A stretch of 64,000 nt of DNA, taken from Muricea muricata (taxonomy: Eukaryota > Cnidaria > Anthozoa > Malacalcyonacea > Plexauridae). The notes under the pieces are model-generated. The model was not told the DNA's origin. It did not search any database and was given only the letters and a program-made list of their open reading frames with translations. Location: positions 7,117,330 to 7,181,329 of the forward strand of contig OY979728.1 in the NCBI GenBank assembly GCA_963855995.1, written 5' to 3'. The first letter of the stretch is position 1, and each line of letters starts with the position of its first letter. The translations under genes were made by a program, and so were the position numbers. This document shows, in pieces, positions 51,011-62,994 of the stretch.

Positions 51011-53685
51011 GAAAACATTCGCTAATCGCGAACTAAAATCTGCCGTGTTAGATCGATCACGGCCCCGTTTTAAAGCTTAAAATGATGTTTTCAGTGCTAA
51101 AGTGAACGCGCTGAGCGCAATGATGTACTGCAATCACGGACCTAAAAGAGACCTTCTAAATGGAAATTGCACATTTTAGCAAGTCGGGAATCATGTTTTC
51201 GGCGCTCAAACCATTGAGATGAGCGAAATAACATGTTGAAATGAGAAACCTATAACTTGCTTGTAACTGGGGTAGAAACGATCTTAGAACCATTAAAATC
51301 GCGTTTTAAGCGTTCTAGAGGCGATTTGAGCGTGAAAACATGCTCAAATCACCAACTAAGAATTGCCGTCTTAAATTGATCACGGCCCCGTTTTCGAGCT
51401 TAAAATGGTGTTTTCAGTGCTAAAGTGAACGAGTGAAGCGCAATGATGTACTGCAATAACCGACCTAAGAGAGACCTTCTAAATGGAAATGCAGAACTTA
51501 GCAAGTCAACAATCATGTTTTCGGCGCTCAAATTATCGAGATGAGCGAAATAACATGTTGAAATGAGAAACCTATAACTTGCTTGTAAACTGAAAAGAAA
51601 CGATCATAGAACCTTTAACATCGCGTTTTAAGCGTTCTAGAAGCGATTTGAGCGTAAAAACATTCGCTAATCACGAACTAAAATCTGCCGTCTTAGATCG
51701 ATCACGGCCCCGTTTTAAACCTTAAAATTATGTTTTCAGTGCTAAAGTGAACGCGTTGAGCGCAATGATGTACTGCAATCACGGACCTAAAAGAGACCTT
51801 CTAAATAGAAATTCCACAACTTAGCAAGTCGGGAATCATTTTTTCGGCGCTCAAACCATCGAGATGAGCGAAATAACATGTTGAAATGAGAAACCTATAA
51901 CTTGCTTGTAAACTGAAAAGAAACGATCTTAGAACAATCAAAATCGCGTTTTAAGCGTTCTAGAAGCGATTTGAGCGAAAAAACATGCTCAAATCACCAA
52001 CTAAAAATTTCTGTCTTAAATTGATCACGGCCCCGTTTTAGAGCTTAAAATGGTGTTTTCAGTGCTAAAGTGAACGAGTTAAGCGCAATGTTGTACTCCA
52101 ATCACCGACCTAAAAGAGACCTTCTAAATGGAAATTGCAGAACTTAGCAAGTCAAAAATCATGTTTTCGGCGCTCAAACCATCGAGATGACCGAAATAAC
52201 ATGTTGAAATGAGAAACCTATAACTTACTTGTAAGCTGAAAATAAACGATCTTAGAACCTTCAAAATCCCGTTTTAAGCGTTCTAGAAGCGATCTGAGCG
52301 TAAAAACATGCTCAAATCACCAACTAAAAATTACCGTCTTAAACCGATAAGGACGACGTTTTAGAGCTTAAAATGGTGTTTTCAGTGCTAAAGTGAACGA
52401 GTTAAGCGCAATGGTGTACTGCAATCACCGACCTAAAAGAGACCTTCTAAATGGAAATTGCAGAACTTAGCAAGTCAAGAATCATGTTTTCGGCGCTCAA
52501 ACCATCGAGATGAGCGAAATAACATGTTGAAATAAGAAACCTATAACTTACTTGTAAGCTGAAAATAAACGGTCTTAGAATCTTCAAAATCCCGTTTTAA
52601 GCGTTCTAGAAGCGATTTAAGCGTAAAAACATGCTCAAACCACCAACTAAAAAATGCCGTCTTAAATCGATAAGCACGACGTTTTAGAGCTTAAAATGGT
52701 GTTTTCAGTGCTAAAGTGAACGAGTTAAGCGCAATGATGTACTGCAATCACGGACCTAAAAGAGACCTTCTAAATGGAAAATGCACAACTTAACAAATCG
52801 GGAATCATGTTTTCGGCGCTCAAACAACCGAAATGAGCGAAATAACATGTTGAAATGAGAAACCTATAACTTACTTGTAAGCATAAAATAAACGATCTTA
52901 GAACCTTCAAAATCCCGTTTTAAACGTTCTAGAAGCGATTTAAGCGTAAAAACATGCTCAAACCACCAATTAAAAAGTGCCGTCTTAAATCGATAAGTAA
53001 GACGTTTTAGAGCTTAAAATGGTGTTTTCAGTGCTAAAGTGAACGAGTTAAGCGCAATGATGTACTGCAATAACGGACCTAAAAGAGACCTTCTAAATGG
53101 AAAATGCACAACTAAGCAAGTCGGGAATCATGTTTTCGGCGCTCAAACCATCGAGATGAGCGAAATAACATGTTGAAATGAGAAACCTATAACTTGCTTG
53201 TAAACTGAAAAGAAACGATCATAGAACCTTTAACATCGCGTTTTAAGCGTTCTAGAAGCGATTTGAGCGTGAAAACATTCGCTAATCGCGAACTAAAATC
53301 TGCCGTGTTAGATCGATCACGGCCCCGTTTTAAAGCTTAAAATGATGTTTTCAGTGCTAAAGTGAACGCGCTGAGCGCAATGATGTACTGCAATCACGGA
53401 CCTAAAAGAGACCTTCTAAATGGAAATTGCACATTTTAGCAAGTCGGGAATCATGTTTTCGGCGCTCAAACCATTGAGATGAGCGAAATAACATGTTGAA
53501 ATGAGAAACCTATAACTTGCTTGTAACTGGGGTAGAAACGATCTTAGAACCATTAAAATCGCGTTTTAAGCGTTCTAGAGGCGATTTGAGCGTGAAAACA
53601 TGCTCAAATCACCAACTAAGAATTGCCGTCTTAAATTGATCACGGCCCCGTTTTCGAGCTTAAAATGGTGTTTTCAGTGCTAAAG
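49277..53685. repeat. 7-mer higher-order repeat, two copies (offset 2260 bp)
   Basis: About 49277-51425 is repeated at 51537-53685. The TAAACC marker moves from 49456 to 51716, and the unusual GTAACTGGGGTAGAAACG from 51266 to 53526. The first five monomers of each copy are the 5-mer described above, so the 7-mer is that 5-mer plus two further monomers. Between the copies, 51426-51536 has a private variant (GAGTGAAGCG, CTAAGAGAGACC, GGAAATGCAG) related to 55.94-56.07 kb. Confidence 0.85.
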
Positions 53686-56600
53686 TGAACGAGTTAAGCG
53701 CAATGATGTACTGCAATCACCGACCTAAAAGAGATCTTCTAAATGGAAATTGCAGAACTTAGCAATCAAGAATCATGTTTTCGGCGCTCAAACCATCGAG
53801 ATGAGCGATATAACATGTTGAAATGAGAAACCTATAACTTACTTGTAAGCTGAAAATAAACGATCTTAGAACCTTCAAAATCCCGTTTTAAGCGTTCTAG
53901 AGGCGATTTGAGCGTAAAAACATGCTCAAATCACCAACTAAAAATTGCCGTCTTAAATCGACAAAGACGACGTTTTAGAGCTTAAAATGGTGTTTTCAGT
54001 GCTAAAGTGAACGAGTTAAGCGCAATGATGTACTGCAATCACCGACCTAAAAGAGATCTTCTAAATGGAAATTGCAGAACTTAGCAATCAAGAATCATGT
54101 TTTCGGCGCTCAAACCATCGAGATGAGCGATATAACATGTTGAAATGAGAAACCTATAACTTACTTGTAAACTGAAAAGAAACGATCTTAGAACCTTTAA
54201 CATCGCGTTTTAAGCGTTCTAGAAGCGATCTGAGCGTAAAAACATGCTCAAATCACTAACTTAAAATATCCGTCTTATATCGATCACGGCCAAGTTTTAA
54301 AGCTTAAAATGATGTTTTCAGTGCTAAAGTGAACACCTTGAGCGCAATGATGTACTGCAATCACGGACCTAAAAGAGACCTTCTAAATGGAAATTGCACA
54401 TTTTAGCAAGTCGGGAATCTTATTTTCGGCGCTCAAACCATTGAGATGAGCGAAATAACATGTTTAAATGAGAAACCTATAACTTGCAGGTAAACTGAAA
54501 AGAAACGATCTTAGAACAATCAAAATCGCGTTTTAAGCGTTCTAGAAGCGATTTGAGCGTAAAAACATGCTCAAATCACCAACTAAAAATTGCCGTCTTA
54601 AATTGATCACGGCCCCGTTTTTGAGCTTATAATGGTGTTTTTAGTGCTAAAGTGAACGAGTTAAGCGCATTAATGTACTGCAGTCACGGACCTAAAAGAG
54701 ACCTTCCAAATGGAAATTGAAGAACTTAGCAAGTCAAGAATCATGTTTTCGGCGCTCAAAGCATCGAGATGAGCGAAATAACATGTTGAAATGAGAAACC
54801 TATAACTTGCTTGTAATTTGAAAAGAAACGATCTTAGAACCATTAAAATCGCGTTTTAAGCGTTCTAGAGGCGATTTGAGCGTAAAAACATGCTCAAATC
54901 ACCAACTAAAAATTGCCGTCTTAAATTGATCACGGCCCCGTTTTTGAGCTTAAAATGGTGTTTTTGGTGTTAAAGTGAACGAGTTGAGCGCAATGATGTA
55001 CTGCAATCACGGACCTAAAAGAGACCTTCTAAATGGAAAATGCACAACTAAGCAAGTCGGGAATCATGTTTTCGGCGCTCAAACCATCGAGATGAGCGAA
55101 ATAACATGTTGAAATGAGAAACCTATAACTTGCTTGTAAACTGAAAAGAAACGATCTTAGAACCTTTAACATCGCCTTTTAAGCGTTCTAGAAGCGATTT
55201 GAGCGTAAAAACATTCGCTAATCACGAACTAAAATCTGCCGTCTTAGATCGATCACGGCCCCGTTTTAAAGCTTAAAATGATGTTTTCAGTGCTAAAGTG
55301 AACGCGTTGACCGCAATGATGTACTGCAATCACGGACCTAAAAGAGACCTTCTAAATGGAAATTGCACATTTTAGCAAGTCGGGAATCATGTTTTCGGCG
55401 CTCAAACCATTGAGATGAGCGAAATAACATGTTGAAATGAGAAACCTATAACTTGCAGGAAAACTGAAAAGAAACGATCTTAGAACAATCAAAATCGTGT
55501 TTTAAGCGTTCTAGAAGCGATTTAAGCGTAAAAACATGCTCAAATCACCAACTAAAAATTGCCGTCTTAATTTGATCACGGCCACGTTTTTGAGCTTAAA
55601 ATGGTGTTTTTAGTGCTAAAGTGAACGAGTTAAGCGCATTGATGTACTGCAATCACGGACCTAAAAGAGACGTTCTAAATGGAAATTGCAGAACTTAGCA
55701 AGTCAAGAATCATGTTTTCGGCGCTCAAAGCATCGAGATGAGCGAAATAAAATGTTGAAATGAGAAACATATAACTTGCTTGTAATTTGGGTAGAAACGA
55801 TCTTAGAACCATTAAAATCGCGTTTTAAGCGTTCTAGAGGCGATTTGAGCGTAAAAACATGCTCAAATCACCAACTAAGAATTGCCGTCTTAAATTGATC
55901 ACGGCCCCGTTTTCGAGCTTAAAATGGTGTTTTTATTGCTAAAGTGAACGAGTTAAGCGCAATGATGTACTGCAATAACCGACCTAAAAGAGACCTTCTA
56001 AATGGAAATTGCAGAACTTAGCAAGTCAACAATCATGTTTTCGGCGCTCAAATTATCGAGATGAGCGAAATAACATGTTGAAATGAGAAACCTATAACTT
56101 ACTTGTAGGCTGAAAATAAACGATCTTAGAACCTTCAAAATCCCGTTTTAAGCGTTCTAGAAGCGATCTGAGCGTAAAAACATGCTCAAATCACCAACTA
56201 AAAATTGCCGTCTTAAACCGATAAGGACGACGTTTTAGAGCTTAAAATGGTGTTTTCAGTGCTAAAGTGAACGAGTTAAGCGCAATGATGTACTGCAATC
56301 ACGGACCTAAAAGAGACCTTCTAATTGGAAAATGCACAACTTAGCAAATCGGGAATCATGTTTTTTGCGCTCAAACAACCGAGATGAGCGAAATAACATG
56401 TTGAAATGAGAAACCCATAACTTGCTTGTAAACTGAAAAGAAACGATCTTAGAACCTTTAACATCGCGTTTTAAGCGTTCTAGAAGCGATCTGAGCGTCA
56501 AAACATGCTCAAATCACTAACTGAAAATAGCCGTCTTATATCGATCACGGCCCCGTTTTAAAGCTTAAAATGATGTTTTCAGTGCTAAAGTGAACGCGTT

Positions 56601-59600
56601 GAGCGCAATGATGTATGGCAATCACGGACCTAAAAGAGACCTTCTAAATGGAAATTGCACATTTTGGCAAGTCGGGAATCTTGTTTTCGGCGCTCAAACC
56701 ATTGAGATGAGCAAAATAACATGTTGAAATGAGAAACCTATAACTTGCAGGTAAACTGAAAAGAAACGATCTTAGAACAATGAAAATCGCGTTTTAAGCG
56801 TTCTAGAAGCGATTTGAGCGTAAAAACATGCTGAAATCACCAACTAAAAGTTGCCGTCTTAAATTGATCACGGCCCCGTTTTTGAGCTTAAAATGGTGTT
56901 TTTAGTGCTAAAGTGAACGAGTTAAGCGCATTGATGTACTGCAATCACGGACCTAAAAGAGACCTTCTAAATGGAAATTGAAGAACTTAGCAAGTCAAGA
57001 ATCATGTTTTCGGCGCTCAAAGCATCGAGATGAGCGAAATAACATGTTGAAATGAGAAACCTATAACTTGCTTGTAAACTGAAAAGAAACGATCTTAGAA
57101 CCATCAACATCGCGTTTTAAGCGTTCTACAAGCGATTTTTGCGTAAAAACATTCGCTAATCACGAACTAAAATCTGCCGTCTTAGATCGATCACGGCCCC
57201 GTTTTAAAGCTTAAAATGATGTTTTCAGTGCTAAAGTGAACGTGTTGAGCGCAATGATGTACTGCAATCACGGACCTAAAAGAGACCTTCTAAATGGAAA
57301 TTCCACAACTTTGCAAGTCGGGAATCATTTTTTCGGCGCTCCAACCATCGAGATGAGCGAAATAACATGTTGAAATGAGAAACCTATAACTTGCTTGTAA
57401 ACAGAAATAAAACGATCTTAGAACAATCAAAATAGCGTTTTAAGCGTTCTAGAAGCGATTTGAGCGTAAAAACATGCTCAAATCACCAACTAGAAATTGC
57501 TGTCTTAAATTGATCACGGCCCCGTTTTATAGCTTAAAATGATGTTTTCAGTGCTAAAGTGAACGAGTTAAGCGCAATGATGTACTCCAATCACCGACCT
57601 AAAAGAGACCTTCTAAATGGAAATTGCAGAACTTAGCAAGTCAAGAATCATGTTTTCGGCGCTCAGAGCATCGAGATGAGCGAAATAACATTTTGAAATG
57701 AGAAACCTATAACTTGCTTGTAATTTGAAAAGAAACGATCTTAGAACCATTAAAATCGCGTTTTAAGCGTTCTAGAGGCGATTTGAGCGTAAAAACATGC
57801 TCAAATCACCAACTAAAAATTGCCGTCTTAAATCGACAAGGACGACGTTTTAGAGCTTAAAATGGTGTTTTCAGTGCTAAAGTGAACGAGTTGAGCGCAA
57901 TGATGTACTGCAATCACGGACCTAAAAGAGACCTTCTAAATGGAAAATGCACAACTAAGCAAGTCGAAAATCATGTTTTCGGCGCTCAAAGCATCGAGAT
58001 GAGCGAAATAACATGTTGAAATGAGAAACCTATAACTTGCTTGTAAACTGAAAAGAAACGATCTTAGAACCTTTAACATCGCGTTTTAAGCGTTCTAGAA
58101 GCGATCTGAGCGTCAAAACATGCTCAAATCACTAACTGAAAATTGCCGTCTTATATCGATCACGGCCCCGTTTTAAAGCTTAAAATGGTGTTTTCAGTGC
58201 TAAAGTGAACGCGTTGAGCACAATGATATACTGCAATCACGGACCTAAAAGAGACCTTCTAAATGGAAATTGCACATTTTAGCAAGTCGGGAATCTTGTT
58301 TTCGGCGCTCAAACCATTGAGATGAGCGAAATAACATGTTGAAATGAGAAACTTATAACTTCCTTGGAAACTGAAAAGAAACGATCTTAGAAAAATCAAA
58401 ATCGCGTTTTAAGCGTTCTAGAAGCGATTTGAGCGTAAAAACATGCTCAAATCACCAACTAAAAATTGCCGTCTTAAATTGATCACGGCCCCGTTTTTGA
58501 GCTTAAAATGGTGTTTTTAGTGCTAAAGTGAAAGAGTTAAGCGCATTGATGTACTGCAATCACGGACCTAAAAGAGATTTTCTAAATGGAAATTGAAGAA
58601 CTTAGCAAGTCAAGAATCATGTTTTCGGCGCTCAAAGCATCGAGATGAGCGAAATAACATGTTGAAATGAGAAACCTATAACTTGCTTGTAATTTGAAAA
58701 GAAACGATCTTAGAACCATTGAAATCGCGTTTTAAGCGTTCTAGAGGCGAGTTGAGCGTAAAAACATGCTCAAATCACCAACTAAAAATTGCCGTCTTAA
58801 ATTGATCACGGCCCCGTTTTTGAGCTTAAAATGGTGTTTTTAGTGCTAAAGTGAACGAGTTGAGCGCAATGATATACTGCAATCACCGACCTAAAAGAGA
58901 CCTTCTAAATGGAAATTGCAGAACTTAGCAAGTCAAGAATCATGTTTTCGGCTTTCAAACCATCGAGATGAGCGAAATAACATGTTGAAATGAGAAACCT
59001 ATAACTTACTTGTAAGCTGAAAATAAACGATCTTAGAACCTTCAAAATCCCGTTTTAAGCGTTCTAGCAGCGATTTAAGCGTAAAAACATGGTCAAACCA
59101 CCAACTAAAAATTGCCGTCTTAAATCGATAAGCACGACGTTTTAGAGCTTAAAATGGTGTTTTCAGTGCTAAAGTGAACGAGTTAAGCGCAATGATGTAC
59201 TGCAATCACGGACCTAAAAGAGACCTTCTAATTGGAAAATGCACAACTTAGCAAAGCGGGAATCATGTTTTCGGCGCTCAAACAACCGAGATGAGCGAAA
59301 TAACATGTTGAAATGAGAAACCCATAACTTGCTTGTAAACTGAAAAGAAACGATCTTAGAACCTTTAACATCGCGTTTTAAGCGTTCTAGAAGCGATCTG
59401 AGCGTCAAAACATGCTCAAATCACTAACTGAAAATTGCCGTCTTATATCGATCACGGCCCCGTTTTAAAGCTTAAAATGATGTTTTCAGTGCTAAAGTGA
59501 ACGCGTTGAGCGCAATGATGTATTGCAATCACGGACCTAAAAGAGACCTTCTAAATGGAAATTGCACATTTTGGCAAGTCGGGAATCTTGTTTTCGGCGC

Positions 59601-61056
59601 TCAAACCATTGAGATGAGCAAAATAACATGTTGAAATGAGAAACCTATAACTTGCAGGTAAACTGAAAAGAAACGATCTTACAACAATGAAAATCGCGTT
59701 TTAAGCGTTCTAGAAGCGATTTGAGCGTCAAAACATGCTCAAATCACCAACTAAAAGTTGCCGTCTTAAATTGATCACGGCCCCGTTTTTGAGCATAAAA
59801 TGGTGTTTTTAGTGCTAAAGTGAACGAGTTGAGCGCAATGATGTACTGCAATCACGGACCTAAAAGAGACCTTCTAAATGGAAATTCCACAACTTAGCAA
59901 GTCGGGAATCATTTTTTCGGCGCTCAAACCATCGAGATGAGCGAAATAACATGTTGAAATGAGAAACCTATAACTTGCTTCTAAACTGAAAAGAAACGAT
60001 CTTAGAACAATCAAAATCGCGTTTTAAGCGTTCTAGAAGCCATTTAAGCGTAAAAACATGCTCAAATCACCAACTAAAAATTGCTGTCTTAAATTGATCA
60101 CTTCCCCGTTTTTGAGCTTAAAATGGTGTTTTTAGTGATTAAGTGAACGAGTTAAGCGCATTGATGTACTGCAATCACGGACCTAAAAGAGACCTTCTAA
60201 ATGGAAATTCCACATTTTAGCAAGTCGGGAATCATTTTTTCGGCGCTCAAACCATCGAGTAAGCGAAATAACATGTTGAAATGAGAAACCTATAACTTGC
60301 TTGTAAATTGAAAAGAAACGATCTTAGAACAATCAAAATCGCGTTTTAAGCGTTCTAGAAACGATTTGAGCGTAAAAACATGCTCAAGTCACCAACTAAA
60401 AATTGCTGTCTTAAATTGATCACGGCCCCGTTTTAGAGCTTGAAATGGTGTTTTCAGTGCTAAAGTGAACGAGTTAAGCGCAATGATGTACTCCAATCAC
60501 CGACCTAAAAGAGACCTTCTAAATGGAAATTGCAGAACTTAGCAAGTCAAGAATCATGTTTTCGGCGCTCAAACCATCGAGATGAGCGAAATAACATGTT
60601 GAAATGAGAAACCTACAACTTACTTGTAAGCTGAAAATAAACGATCTTAGAACCTTCAAAATCCCGTTTTAAGCGTTCTAGAAGCGATTTGAGCGTAAAA
60701 ACATGCTCATATCACCAACTAAAAATTGCCGTCTTAAATCGACAAGGACGACGTTTTAGAGCTTAAAATGGTGTTTTCAGTGCTAAAGTGAACGAGTTAA
60801 GCGCAATGATGTACTGCAATCACGGACCTAAAAGAGACCTTCTAAATGGAAAATGCACAACTAAGCAAGTCGGGAATCATGTTTTCGGCGCTCAAACCAT
60901 CGAGATGAGCGAAATAACATGTTGAAATGAGAAACCTATAACTTGCTTGTAAACTGAAAAGAAACGATCTTAGAACAATCAAAATCGCGTTTTAAGCGTT
61001 CTAGAAGCGATTTAAGCGTAAAACATGCTCAAATCACCAACTAAAAATTGCTGTCT
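53686..61056. repeat. Heterogeneous part of the array
   Basis: About 23 monomers in which long exact repeats are scarce and private substitutions more frequent. One single-monomer duplication is clear at its left end (GAGATCTTCTAAATGG with GAGCGATATAACATG, near 53731 and 54054). A partial correspondence joins about 56120-56915 with 59027-59822 at 2907 bp (nine monomers), sharing CTTCTAATTGG, GAAACCCATAACTTG and a GAAAATAGC/GAAAATTGC site. Private changes include CATCGAGTAAGCG (about 60254) and CAGTCACGG (about 54680). This looks less recently homogenised than the rest. Confidence 0.7.
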
Positions 61057-62994
61057 TAAATTGATCACGGCCCCGTTTTTGAGCTTAAAATGGTGTTCTC
61101 AGTGCTAAAGTGAACGAGTTAAGCGCAATGATGTACTCCAATCACCGACCTAAAAGAGACCTTCTAAATGGAAATTGCAGAGCTTAGCAAGTCAACAATC
61201 ATGTTTTCGGCGCTCAAAGCATCGAGATGAGCGAAATAACATGTTGAAATGAGAAACCTATAACTTACTTGTAAGCTGAAAATAAACGATCTTAGAACCT
61301 TCAAAATCCCGTTTTAAGCGTTCTAGAAGCGATTTGAGCGTAAAAACATGCTCAAATCACCAACTAAAAATTGCCGTCTTAAATCGATAAGGACGACGTT
61401 TTAGAGCTTAAAATGGTGTTTTCAGTGCTAAAGTGAACGGGTTGAGCGCAATGATGTACTGCAATCACGGACCTAAAAGAGACCTTCTAAATGGAAAATG
61501 CACAACTAAGCAAGTCGGGAATCATGTTTTCGGCGCTCAAACCATCGAGATGAGCGAAATAACATGTTGAAGTGAGAAACCTATAACTTGCTTGTAAACT
61601 GAAAAGAAACGATCTTAGAACATTTAACATCGCGTTTTAAGCGTTCTAGAAGCGATTTGAGCGTAAAAACATTCGCTAATCACGAACTAAAATCTGCCGT
61701 CTTAGATCGATCACGGCTCCGTTTGAAAGCTTAAAATGATGTTTTCAGTGCTAAAGTGAACGCGTTGAGCGCAATGATGTACTGCAATCACGGACCTAAA
61801 AGAGACCTTCTAAATGGAAATTGCACATTTTAGCAAGTCGGGAATCATGTTTTCGGCGCTCAAACCATTGAGATGAGCGAAATAGCATGTTGAAATGAGA
61901 AACCTATAACTTCCAGCAAAACTGAAAAGAAACGATCTTAGAACAATCAAAATCGCGTTTTAAGCGTTCTAGAAGCGATTTGAAAGTAAAAACATGCTCA
62001 AATCACCAACTAAAAATTGCCGTCTTAAATTGATCACGGCCCCGTTTTTGAGCTTAAAATGGTGTTCTCAGTGCTAAAGTGAACGAGTTAAGCGCAATGA
62101 TGTACTCCAATCACCGACCTAAAAGAGACCTTCTAAATGGAAATTGCAGAACTTAGCAAGTCAACAATCATGTTTTCGGCGCTCAAAGCATCGAGATGAG
62201 CGAAATAACATGTTGAAATGAGAAACCTATAACTTACTTGTAAGCTGAAAATAAACGATCTTAGAACCTTCAAAATCCCGTTTTAAGCGTTCTAGAAGCG
62301 ATTTGAGCGTAAAAACATGCTCAAATCACCAACTAAAAATTGCCGTCTTAAATCGATAAGGACGACGTTTTAGAGCTTAAAATGGTGTTTTCAGTGCTAA
62401 AGTGAACGGGTTGAGCGCAATGATGTACTGCAATCACGGACCTAAAAGAGACCTTCTAAATGGAAAATGCACAACTAAGCAAGTCGGGAATCATGTTTTC
62501 GGCGCTCAAACCAACGAGATGAGCGAAATAACATGTTGAAGTGAGAAACCTATAACTTGCTTGTAAACTGAAAAGAAACGATCTTAGAACCTTTAACATC
62601 GCGTTTTAAGCGTTCTAGAAGCGATTTGAGCGTAAAAACATTCGCTAATCACGAACTAAAATCTGCCGTCTTAGATCGATCACGGCCCCGTTTGAAAGCT
62701 TAAAATGATGTTTTCAGTGCTAAAGTGAACGCGTTGAGCGCAATGATGTACTGCAATCACGGACCTAAAAGAGACCTTCTAAATGGAAATTGCACATTTT
62801 AGCAAGTCGGGAATCATGTTTTCGGCGCTCAAACCATTGAGATGAGCGAAATAGCATGTTGAAATGAGAAACCTATAACTTGCAGCAAAACTGAAAAGAA
62901 ACGATCTTAGAACAATCAAAATCGCGTTTTAAGCGTTCTAGAAGCGATTTGAAAGTAAAAACATGCTCAAATCACCAACTAAAAATTGCCGTCT
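61057..62994. repeat. 3-mer higher-order repeat, two copies (969 bp each)
   Basis: Copy 1 is about 61057-62025 and copy 2 about 62026-62994. Marker TGGTGTTCTCAGTG falls at 61091 and 62060, exactly 969 bp apart. Both have AACGGGTTGAGCG, GTTGAAGTGAG, AATAGCATGTTG and GATTTGAAAGTAAAAAC. Small differences are GAACATTTAAC/GAACCTTTAAC, CACGGCTCCG/CACGGCCCCG and CTTCCAGC/CTTGCAGC, so this pair is older than the 4-mer at 44-46 kb. Confidence 0.85.

Noticed and set aside
56307..56501. 64-codon open frame on - (near-identical at 59214-59408)
   Set aside because: It is satellite read backwards, duplicated with its surroundings at a nine-monomer offset. The frame depends on private substitutions such as CTAATTGG and is not kept in other monomers.
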